Source: Corynebacterium urealyticum DSM 7109
GTDB taxonomy: Bacteria > Actinomycetota > Actinomycetes > Mycobacteriales > Mycobacteriaceae
Reading direction: 5' to 3'
DNA: 64,000 nt
Assembly: GCF_000069945.1 (NCBI RefSeq)
Contig: NC_010545.1
Location: forward strand, 1,364,001 to 1,428,000
This document shows, one piece after another, positions 26,708 to 33,432 of the stretch (position 1 is its first letter; each line of letters starts with the position of its first letter). The translations under genes and the position numbers were made by a program. The notes under the pieces are model-generated. The model was not told the origin of the DNA and made no database searches. It saw only the letters and a list, made by a program, of their open reading frames with translations.

Positions 26708-28255
26708 ATGCCACTGACTTTGAACGCATTGTTGGCCGATAGCGCCCACGATGTTGCTCAGGGGCGCACCGCTTGGCGGCAGATGAGCGAATTCGCCCGC
26801 TTCCACTGGCTCGCCACCGCCGAGGACGTCAGCCCCGAGCTCGTCGGTGAGTTCTACTTCCTGCGCGCCGGCGCCGCGGATGTGATGGGGATGACCGACG
26901 AGGCCATCGCCGCGCTGGGCGAGCTCAACGCCTGGGCGGACAGCCGCGGGGACCATGCGCTCACGCTCGTCGGCAAGGCTCACCTGGCCTTCCACGCGCT
27001 CAACCAGGACGAACCCTCCGTGTACCCGCTCGGCGAGCCGGAGGACCGGCTGCGCGCTCTGCTTGAGGATTTCCATGCCTGGCGACCCACCCCGGATTCC
27101 CCCACCGTTGGCGAGGAGCCGACCATTCGCGGTGAGAGCATCGACCGCCCCGATGCGGTGAAGCTCGCCACCGCCGCCACGACCGCATACTCGGTGGCCG
27201 TGAACGTCAGCGAACAACTGGCAGAGGCCTTCGCTGGCCTGGTGCGCCGCTTCGGCACCGCCTACCCCACCGAGGCTGACCGCTTGCTCTGGTACGCCCA
27301 GCGGCACTGGTTCTCCGGCCGCAAACAGCAGGCCTACGCCCTGGCCAGCGAGGTGCTGAGCAGCCCAGACACCACCTCGGTCTCCCGCTTCGACGCCCAC
27401 GACATGCTGGGGCACTTTGCGCTTTTGGAAGGCGATGAGGCAGGCGTGGCCGAGCACTGGGCACGCTGCGTGGAGCTGGCCCGAATCATGGACGCCCCGG
27501 TCATCGCGATGCGTCACGCGGAGCTCACCGCCCGCGTGTACTTCTCCCAGGACCGCGCGGGAGAGGCCTGGCAGCTCTCCCACGACATGGTCACCTGGGT
27601 CGACGGCGTCCCCGTCGGCCCCATCCTGCTGGACTTGCAGGAGGTCATCGCCCAGTCCGCCTTCGAAAACAACCTCTTCGAGGAGGCCTGGGACACCGCG
27701 CGTTCGGTGATCCACTGGTCGGAGATGACCCCCAATGACCAGCGCACCGCCTCCTGCTACGCGATCGCCACCTTCGCGGGCCTGCGCCTGGGGCTGGCCG
27801 AAGAGGTCTTCGACCTGCAGCACCGCCGGGCCGAATTGTTGAAGGCATCCGGCCGGCTGCTGGATGCCGCCGAGGTCTTCCAGACTCTGGCCTACCTCGA
27901 CGAGGACGCCGCGACCGCCTACCTCCGCCGTTCCTGGGAGCTGATCGAGGCCAGCCAGGAGGAAGGCAAAGACTGGCACGTCGCCGAATGGCTGCTCACG
28001 ATGGCCCAGTTCGCCGAGGGCGGGGCTGCGGTGGACTTCGCGCGCCGGGCGACCAGCGCCTTCGAGCAGTTGGGGCACCCGGTCAAGGAGGCCTTCGCGC
28101 TGCTGGCGGAGGCTCGCGCCCAGCTGGCGATGGGGGAAACTGACCTGGCGCGGCAGGCCTACGCCCAGGCGAACGTGGCCATGCCCGCGGAATTCGCGCG
28201 CCCCGCAGAGCTCGATGCGGTATTTGCGCAGGTCAAAGAGGAGCTCGGCGGCTAG
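26708..28255 (+). CDS. Helical repeat (TPR-like) protein, function unknown
   Basis: A 515-residue soluble protein rich in Ala, Glu and aromatic residues, with repeated helix pairs of about 34-40 residues (for example DEAGVAEHWARCVELARI and EAFALLAEARAQLAMGE) that look like TPR units. There is no enzymatic motif. It starts at ATG 26708, with GGAGG about 11 nt upstream; an ATG 7 nt earlier is out of frame and soon stops. It is divergent from hisD with 92 bp between. A regulatory or scaffold role is possible but not shown. Confidence 0.75.
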   Translation: MPLTLNALLADSAHDVAQGRTAWRQMSEFARFHWLATAEDVSPELVGEFYFLRAGAADVMGMTDEAIAALGELNAWADSRGDHALTLVGKAHLAFHALNQDEPSVYPLGEPEDRLRALLEDFHAWRPTPDSPTVGEEPTIRGESIDRPDAVKLATAATTAYSVAVNVSEQLAEAFAGLVRRFGTAYPTEADRLLWYAQRHWFSGRKQQAYALASEVLSSPDTTSVSRFDAHDMLGHFALLEGDEAGVAEHWARCVELARIMDAPVIAMRHAELTARVYFSQDRAGEAWQLSHDMVTWVDGVPVGPILLDLQEVIAQSAFENNLFEEAWDTARSVIHWSEMTPNDQRTASCYAIATFAGLRLGLAEEVFDLQHRRAELLKASGRLLDAAEVFQTLAYLDEDAATAYLRRSWELIEASQEEGKDWHVAEWLLTMAQFAEGGAAVDFARRATSAFEQLGHPVKEAFALLAEARAQLAMGETDLARQAYAQANVAMPAEFARPAELDAVFAQVKEELGG

Positions 28256-28776
28256 CGATCGGCCGAGGCTGCACTATCGCTGAAGGTCTCGCTGTCGCTC
28301 ATCACGGACGCGCACCAGTAGAAGACCAGCGCGATGGTCATCGGCAGCAGCAGCGCGGTCAGCGAGATATCGGCGCTGGCCAAGTGGAGAACGTCCCCCG
28401 GGGCGGGGTGCCCCTCGGGCAGGGTATTCTTCCAGCTGGTGATCCGCGCCCCGATCGCGAAGGCCCACCAGGTGCCGGAGAACACCACGAGCGTGGTCCA
28501 AATCATCATGGCCGGTCCGCGCGGTTTGGTGAGGAAAGACCACCCGGCAACGGCGAAGGCCAGCAGGCCGGTGACGATGACGAAGCACGCAAAGCCCACG
28601 AAGCTGGCGTCTTCGGTGCCGGGCACGGGGTCGAGCGCACCGTTGGCGGTCACCTCGACGTCGACGGTCGGGTGCCACAGCCCCCACAGCACACCGACAA
28701 CGCCGTAGGCCAGCATCGCGAAGAGGAATACCGCCGAGACCGGCTGCGCCTTGCGCGCGATGCTAGCTAGCCGCAA
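28252..28776 (-). CDS. Four-helix membrane protein (DUF2567-like)
   Basis: A 174-residue protein with four hydrophobic segments (about residues 13-35, 58-82, 88-110 and 134-156) and an extracytoplasmic loop after the first that is acidic. It resembles small actinobacterial membrane proteins of unknown role found near hisD, such as DUF2567. The start codon is TTG and lies inside the end of the upstream lipoprotein gene (10-nt overlap), indicating a two-gene operon. The stop overlaps the convergent gene. Confidence 0.65.
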   Translation of the reverse strand: MRLASIARKAQPVSAVFLFAMLAYGVVGVLWGLWHPTVDVEVTANGALDPVPGTEDASFVGFACFVIVTGLLAFAVAGWSFLTKPRGPAMMIWTTLVVFSGTWWAFAIGARITSWKNTLPEGHPAPGDVLHLASADISLTALLLPMTIALVFYWCASVMSDSETFSDSAASADR

Positions 28777-29456
28777 AACTTCCAGCGCCCGCCTTCCTTG
28801 ACCAGGTCAATCGGCGCTGGCTGGGACTGGCCCTGTGCGCTTGCGGTGGTCTCGACGCGCGCGGTGTTGCCGTTGACCCGCACGCTGTTGATGTTGTCGA
28901 TGCGTGGGATCAGGTTCAGCCCGGTCCCTGCGAGATTGTTTGCTGCCTCGTCGAAGGCACCATCGCCAACCTCGTTGCGGACGCGCTGGCACGCGTTGTC
29001 ACGGCGGTAGTTCATGTAGGCGTGCGGGTTGTTGACGTGGGTATTCATACCCATGACGAGGTCGCGGATCTCCTTCTCGTCATTGGCCGCATTACCCTGA
29101 GCCGGCGCAGCACCCGGCGCCTTGGGCTGCTCCTTCGCCTGCTCCTGCTGGTTCTGCTTCGCGGCTTCTGCCTTCTTGGCCTGCGCCTGCTTCTTCTCGT
29201 CTTCTGCTTTCTTCTTTTCCTCCGCCTTCTTCTCTTCGGCGGCCTTCTTCTCCTCAGCCTTCTTTTCTTCGGCCTTCTTCTTGTCCTTGTCCTTATCCTC
29301 GGACTTCTTCGCGTCGGCCTGCGAGGTGGTGGTCGAGGTGGACTTCTCGTCCTTGCTCGCTTCCTCTTCCTTCGAGCAAGCGGACAGGGCAAGCCCTGCT
29401 GCCAGGCACACCGCGAGGGCGCGCCGTCCAGAGCTGGAAACTGCTGAGATCTTCAT
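28767..29456 (-). CDS. Lipoprotein with long charged helix and C-terminal small domain
   Basis: A 229-residue secreted lipoprotein. The signal ends at the lipobox LSAC (C27). Residues of about 34-110 are almost only Lys, Glu, Ala and Asp with KKAEE-type repeats, which predicts a long single alpha helix or coiled coil that could span the periplasm or cell wall. The last 100 residues form a compact domain (EIRDLVMGMN to GGRWKFCG) resembling NTF2-like or lumazine-binding-like lipoprotein domains, with two cysteines that could pair. Function unknown. It is co-transcribed with the membrane protein downstream. Confidence 0.75.
   Translation of the reverse strand: MKISAVSSSGRRALAVCLAAGLALSACSKEEEASKDEKSTSTTTSQADAKKSEDKDKDKKKAEEKKAEEKKAAEEKKAEEKKKAEDEKKQAQAKKAEAAKQNQQEQAKEQPKAPGAAPAQGNAANDEKEIRDLVMGMNTHVNNPHAYMNYRRDNACQRVRNEVGDGAFDEAANNLAGTGLNLIPRIDNINSVRVNGNTARVETTASAQGQSQPAPIDLVKEGGRWKFCG
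29190..29295 (+). repeat. Polypyrimidine tract encoding KKAEE repeats
   Basis: The plus strand is a nearly pure C/T stretch made of imperfect cttcttc-type repeats, the complement of AAG/GAA/GAG codons in the lipoprotein gene. It is lower in GC than its surroundings and prone to length change by slippage. Confidence 0.6.
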
Positions 29457-29505
29457 AGCTTTAAGAGCCTAGTCGCTCGCGTGTCCTGTGCCTAGCTCCA
29501 TCGGG

Positions 29506-29511
29506 TAGCGT
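29506..29511 (+). promoter_or_regulatory. Possible -10 box, leaderless promoter of the BRCT protein
   Basis: TAGCGT, 7 nt before the ATG at 29519, with no ribosome site between. Confidence 0.4.
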
Positions 29512-29518
29512 CGAAGCC

Positions 29519-30295
29519 ATGACGGACTCCTCGATCACCATCACGAGCGACGGCATTCAGGTCCACCGTTCGCTGCTCGCCCGCTCCCTCTCCCCCGATC
29601 TCGCCATCTCCCCGGAGCAACTGCTGGGGTGGCGCGTCTCGGCGCCGACAGCCAGCTCGCCAGGGTGGCTGCACTTCTTGCTGGCCGGGGCCAGCACCAA
29701 CGGCTTCATCCGAAGCTTCGATGAGGCGCGGCTGAACCCCGCCACCGTCCATTTCTTCCCCGGCGAGTCGGAGATGCTGACCGAAATCGACGAGCAGCTG
29801 GCCCGTCTGCAGGCTGGTTTCGACGTCGACGTCACTGCCATCGATGCGGCAGAGTGGTCGGCCTCCTTCGAGTCGGACGCCCTGGCGACGGCGAACTCTG
29901 CAGCTCCAGCGGCCGCGCCGGCGTCGTCGACGACAAAGAAGAGGAGTAGTGGGAAGGGAGGCAACCGGCGCGCACCCTGGGACCGGGTGGCCACACCCGA
30001 CAAGGTGCCGGAGCAGAACACGGAAGCGGACGTGGACGGTCCCGTCTTCGGTGAGACGGTCGTCATCACCGGGGACGTGGAGCCCTACTCCAAGGGCGAG
30101 GTATGGAACATGCTGGCCGATGCTGGCGCCATCGTCGCGAAGAACGTGACGAAGAAGACCACGCTGCTGATCGTTGGCGAATGGGCGACGGTGACCAGCA
30201 AGGAGAAGCGCGCACGGGAACTGCAGGAACAGGGCCAGGAGCTGGCGATCTGGACCTTCGAGGAGCTGCTGCAGAAGCTGGGCGTGCAGGACTAG
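29519..30295 (+). CDS. BRCT-domain protein with unknown N-terminal domain
   Basis: A 258-residue protein. Residues 1-115 form an unrecognised domain (ITSDGIQVHRSLLA, then HFFPGESEMLTEIDEQL). Residues of about 120-170 are a flexible Ala/Ser/Lys linker. Residues 176-258 form a BRCT domain like that of NAD-dependent DNA ligase: VFGETVVITGDVEPYSK, a glycine-containing turn, KKTTLLIVGEW and the closing tryptophan WTFEELL. BRCT domains bind DNA ends or phosphoproteins, so a link to DNA repair or replication is plausible. Confidence 0.78.
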   Translation: MTDSSITITSDGIQVHRSLLARSLSPDLAISPEQLLGWRVSAPTASSPGWLHFLLAGASTNGFIRSFDEARLNPATVHFFPGESEMLTEIDEQLARLQAGFDVDVTAIDAAEWSASFESDALATANSAAPAAAPASSTTKKRSSGKGGNRRAPWDRVATPDKVPEQNTEADVDGPVFGETVVITGDVEPYSKGEVWNMLADAGAIVAKNVTKKTTLLIVGEWATVTSKEKRARELQEQGQELAIWTFEELLQKLGVQD

Positions 30296-30350
30296 CTCCC
30301 CCGGCGCGATGGGGCTTTTCCGAAGATTTTTTGGGGAGTTTTGCCCTTCC

Positions 30351-30371
30351 CGGGAACCAAATGAGTTCCCG
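30351..30371. repeat. Inverted repeat upstream of an unknown gene
   Basis: CGGGAAC (30351-30357) and GTTCCCG (30365-30371) form a perfect 7-bp inverted repeat with a 7-nt spacer. It is not followed by T residues. It could be an operator for the next gene or a weak terminator of the BRCT gene. Confidence 0.4.
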
Positions 30372-30388
30372 CGTTGTCTAACACTGTC

Positions 30389-30946
30389 ATGACGAGCACA
30401 GTGACAACGCGTACAACAGGGACCACGATCATGCCTGCCGCAGAGGTCGGCGCGCAGTGCACGGCCCGAGCGGCGAGGCGCAGCCTGCCCGGGATGGCGC
30501 GCCTGACCCGCCTGCCCGAGGCCTGCTACAGCCGCCCGATTCGGGTGCCGGTGGGCTCCGGCTTCACCGCCGAGCTGCCAGAGTTCGCGGAGAAGGATTA
30601 TCAGACACTCCTGCAGCTGTGGGGTGAGACCGCAGCCGGCATCAGCGAGGTAGTCGGTGAGTCCGGCGAGGCATACCGTATCCGGCGCCTCGATGCTCGG
30701 GACTACGGCTGGCTGGAGCTCACTGCTCCTGCAGGCTTCCCGCCGCCGACTGCGATGTTGACCCACCCGAGGCTGGCCCAGGGACTCGCGGAGCGGATGG
30801 CAAAGGTATTGGACGGGGTGGTGGCGTTCTATGTTCTCGGCGAGCGTGTGCAGGTCTGCCCGCTGCCGTTGGCCATCAAGCGCGACAGGTGGCATGGCCC
30901 CTTCGACCTGCGCACCGGCTTCTGCGTGGCCTTCGAGTTCCTGTAA
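30389..30946 (+). CDS. Hypothetical protein, 185 residues
   Basis: Not recognised. The N-terminus is Thr-rich (TSTVTTRTTGTT), followed by an Arg-rich segment and a mixed domain with EFAEKDYQTLLQLWGE and conserved-looking aromatic positions towards the end (DRWHGPFDLRTGFCVAFEFL). No membrane segment or signal peptide is clear. The start is uncertain: ATG 30389, TTG 30374 or ATG 30431 are all in frame and none has a good ribosome site. Base composition matches the neighbours. Confidence 0.5.
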   Translation: MTSTVTTRTTGTTIMPAAEVGAQCTARAARRSLPGMARLTRLPEACYSRPIRVPVGSGFTAELPEFAEKDYQTLLQLWGETAAGISEVVGESGEAYRIRRLDARDYGWLELTAPAGFPPPTAMLTHPRLAQGLAERMAKVLDGVVAFYVLGERVQVCPLPLAIKRDRWHGPFDLRTGFCVAFEFL

Positions 30947-30978
30947 AACCGCTCTCCCAGGTTGCGCACGCGGTGACC

Positions 30979-30984
30979 TAGAAT
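30979..30984 (+). promoter_or_regulatory. -10 box of a leaderless promoter for the alarmone-synthetase gene
   Basis: TAGAAT, exactly 7 nt before ATG 30992. The box overlaps the alternative ATG 30983, which argues for 30992 as the start. Confidence 0.5.
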
Positions 30985-30991
30985 GTGGGGC

Positions 30992-31984
30992 ATGGGAAAC
31001 TCCACCTCGCCTTCCGCCAGCGCCATCACCAAGGCGCTGAAGGACTACGACGCCTGGCTCGATGAGCACCCAGCTGCCGAGCGCGAAACGAAGGAGCTCG
31101 TCGCCGCCGCGCTGGACGACGCCGGCATCAGCTTCGATCAGGTCTCGGTGAGGCTGAAGGACCGTTCCAGCTTCGTCGCGAAACTGAAGAACCCCGCCTA
31201 CCCGGAATACCAGGACTTCGCGAGTGCCCACGACATCGTCGGTATCCGGGTGACGACCTTCCACTCCGCCGAGATCGAGCAGCTGCTCGCGGCGGTGAGC
31301 ACCATCTTCGCCATCGACACTGTGGTCGACAAGGCCGCCGAAACTGCCAAGAGCGGGCAGTTCGGTTACGCCTCCCACCACGTGATCGGGCACTCCAGTC
31401 AGCTCGGCCGACGGGTGGAGGTGCAGCTGCGCACCGTGCTGCAGCACGCGTGGGCCGAGTTTGAGCACGATATGCGTTATAAAAACCCGGAGATGTCCGG
31501 CAACCCGGAGGTGGACCGAGCCTTCACACTGGCCGCAGGACTCATCGAGCTCGCCGACGAGCAGTTCGACAAGATCGCGCGCATCGTCGACGCCCGCACC
31601 CTGGAGCAGGACGCCACCGAGCTCGACACTCGATCGCTGCCGGGTCTGCTCACCCGCCTGCTGGGGAGCTCTTATCCCACCTCGCGGGCGGACTACTACG
31701 GTTGGGCCATCGCGATGCTGGCTGCCCACGGCATCACCACGGTCGCGGAGCTCAAGGAGCTGCTGGACCCGGATCGCATTGCCGCGCTCAACGAGGCGAT
31801 GGCATATCCCTTCGAGCCCGGGCGGGTGCGCTTCATCGACGACCTGTTGCTGTTTACGTACGGCCGGGACCATATTCGGCGCACCGTGCACATCGGGGAA
31901 AATATCGAGACCCGCCCAGGGCGCCTCGGAAACCGTTGGCAGCAGCTCGGCCAGCGCGTCTACTCTCCTGCTGCGCGCCGCTAA
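30992..31984 (+). CDS. RelA/SpoT-domain protein (small alarmone synthetase type)
   Basis: A 330-residue protein whose first 200 residues form a (p)ppGpp synthetase-like domain: VSVRLKDRSSFVAKL, DIVGIRVTTF, FGYASHHVI and the synthetase-end motif EVQLRTVLQHAWAEFEHD. No HD hydrolase, TGS or ACT domain is present, so it is not a long RelA/SpoT. The C-terminal 110 residues (from about SLPGLLTRLLG) are an extra helical domain of unknown role. It would transfer pyrophosphate from ATP to GTP or GDP if active. Start chosen from the -10 spacing. Confidence 0.85.
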   Translation: MGNSTSPSASAITKALKDYDAWLDEHPAAERETKELVAAALDDAGISFDQVSVRLKDRSSFVAKLKNPAYPEYQDFASAHDIVGIRVTTFHSAEIEQLLAAVSTIFAIDTVVDKAAETAKSGQFGYASHHVIGHSSQLGRRVEVQLRTVLQHAWAEFEHDMRYKNPEMSGNPEVDRAFTLAAGLIELADEQFDKIARIVDARTLEQDATELDTRSLPGLLTRLLGSSYPTSRADYYGWAIAMLAAHGITTVAELKELLDPDRIAALNEAMAYPFEPGRVRFIDDLLLFTYGRDHIRRTVHIGENIETRPGRLGNRWQQLGQRVYSPAARR

Positions 31985-31990
31985 CCGAAA

Positions 31991-32359
31991 TCAGCGGTGC
32001 CGCTGGTTGCGCATGAACTTATCCAGCTGGCGGCGCTCCTTCTTCGTGGGCCGGCCGGCCCCGGGGTCACGCCGCGGCATGGAGGCGATGATCTCCTTGG
32101 GCGGCGGTGGCGGCGAGTGGTCGATATAAGCTTTCTGCGCCACCGGCGCCCCCACCCGCTTGTGGAGCAGCTCCGTGACCTCAACGATGCGTTCCCGGTG
32201 ATTGACCCACACCCGCACCTGGTCCCCCACGGCGACGTGCTGGGCCGGCTTCACCGATTCGCCGTTGATTTTCACATGCCCGGCGCGGCATGCTGCCGCG
32301 GCCTGCGCTCGGGTCTTGGTGAGCCGGACGGCCCAGACCCAGGCGTCAACGCGGACCAT
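31991..32359 (-). CDS. S4-domain RNA-binding protein (Hsp15-like)
   Basis: A 122-residue basic protein. Residues 1-60 form an S4 RNA-binding domain (VDAWVWAVRLTKTRAQAAAAC, GHVKING, VGDQVRVW), as in Hsp15 (HslR), which binds stalled 50S-tRNA complexes. The C-terminal half carries a PPPPP stretch and a basic tail (RPTKKERRQLDKFMRNQRHR). Convergent with the alarmone-synthetase gene, 6 nt apart. The start lies 3 nt after the upstream gene's stop. Confidence 0.85.
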   Translation of the reverse strand: MVRVDAWVWAVRLTKTRAQAAAACRAGHVKINGESVKPAQHVAVGDQVRVWVNHRERIVEVTELLHKRVGAPVAQKAYIDHSPPPPPKEIIASMPRRDPGAGRPTKKERRQLDKFMRNQRHR

Positions 32360-32362
32360 GTT

Positions 32363-32596
32363 TTACCAGTTGTCCTTCTGGTTGATGATCTTGTTGATCT
32401 GCCAGCCGTTGTAGCCAGCCACGATCAGGGAGATCACCAGGACGGTCATGATGAAGCCCAGGCCGGCGCCGGTGAGGGCGCCCAGGACGATGAGTCCGCC
32501 GCCGACGCCAGCGGTGATCTGAATGGCCTTGGAGTGCTTGCGCACGGCGGCCTTGCGCTGGGCAATTGGGTTGTCTCCGTAGGGGCTGAGGGTCAT
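32363..32596 (-). CDS. Small two-helix membrane protein, 77 residues
   Basis: Residues 1-22 are basic and hydrophilic, residues 27-48 and 49-65 form one long or two short glycine-rich hydrophobic segments, and a short charged tail follows. GAGGAAG lies about 10 nt before the ATG. Function unknown. The gene runs between yigZ and the S4 protein and is probably co-transcribed with the latter. Confidence 0.6.
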   Translation of the reverse strand: MTLSPYGDNPIAQRKAAVRKHSKAIQITAGVGGGLIVLGALTGAGLGFIMTVLVISLIVAGYNGWQINKIINQKDNW

Positions 32597-32655
32597 GGTG
32601 TGTCTTCCTCTATCGCGTCGTTGGGGTCTTCAGTTCTCGGGGGCTCGCCGGGTCT

Positions 32656-32687
32656 CCAGGGTCGCCAGGGTGCCAGGGTGCCAGGGA
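32656..32687. repeat. Short tandem repeat CCAGGGTG
   Basis: Four tandem copies of an 8-9 nt unit (ccagggtcg, ccagggtg, ccagggtg, ccaggga) lie in the gap between two minus-strand genes, directly before an AAAATTTTT stretch. The array could change length by slippage. Confidence 0.7.
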
Positions 32688-32693
32688 AAATTT

Positions 32694-33380
32694 TTAGCTT
32701 CCGGTGGGTAAATCTACCCAACGTTGGCCCGCGCGGGTGGGTTCCACCCGGCCTTGGGTCCAGCTAGCTAGGTGGGTGGCTAGCGCATCGTCCCCGGCGA
32801 CGAGGAATCCGACCTTGGCGGCGTAATCGGTTTCCAGGATCTGGTAACCGGCATTGCGGATGTCGGATTCCACGCGCCCGGCCTCGTCGTGGTTGAGCTC
32901 CACACGGTAGAGCTCCAGCTGGGTGCGCGTCACCCAGGTGACGTCATCGAGCGCGGCCTTGGTGGCGTCGTGGTAGGCGCGGACCAGGCCACCGGTGCCG
33001 AGCAGGACGCCGCCGAAGTAGCGGACGACAACGGCGGTGATATCACGCGCCCCGCTGCCTCGCAGCACCTCCAGCATGGGTTGTCCGGCGGTGCCAGCGG
33101 GCTCGCCATCGTCGCTGGAGCGCTCGATGGGGTGCGCACCGTCCTGGTGGACGAGGTAGGCGCTGCAGTGGTGCCGGGCATCCGGGTAGCGATCCCGGAC
33201 CTCATCGATGAAGGCTCGTGCCTCGGCCTCCGTGGGCGTCTGCCGTACCAGACCGATGAAGGTGGAGCGCTTGATCTCGAGCTCCGCCTGCCACTCGCTG
33301 TTCGTCGGGCGACGGTAGGGCGCGAGGCGGGTGAACTCTTCTGCGCCCTCCACCTCGGGGGTCTGCTTCTTCTTGCTCAC
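32694..33380 (-). CDS. YigZ/IMPACT family protein
   Basis: A 228-residue protein of the UPF0029 family. Motifs are RSTFIG, the HHCSAYLV and SSDDGEPAGTAGQPML signatures, VVVRYFGGVLLGTGGLVRAY and a C-terminal DUF1949-like ferredoxin fold. The family is implicated in translation control in eukaryotes; the bacterial role is not settled. Start GTG 33380 follows AGGAAAAGAA. Confidence 0.87.
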   Translation of the reverse strand: MSKKKQTPEVEGAEEFTRLAPYRRPTNSEWQAELEIKRSTFIGLVRQTPTEAEARAFIDEVRDRYPDARHHCSAYLVHQDGAHPIERSSDDGEPAGTAGQPMLEVLRGSGARDITAVVVRYFGGVLLGTGGLVRAYHDATKAALDDVTWVTRTQLELYRVELNHDEAGRVESDIRNAGYQILETDYAAKVGFLVAGDDALATHLASWTQGRVEPTRAGQRWVDLPTGS

Positions 33381-33432
33381 TGCGGGTTCTTTTCCTGCTC
33401 GTGGTGTTCTAGGACCTAGGCTATCTGGGCGG

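Noticed and set aside
29022..29447. Very hydrophobic Leu-rich frame opposite the KEA lipoprotein
   Set aside because: It is the complement of AAG/GAG codons and only looks like a membrane protein.
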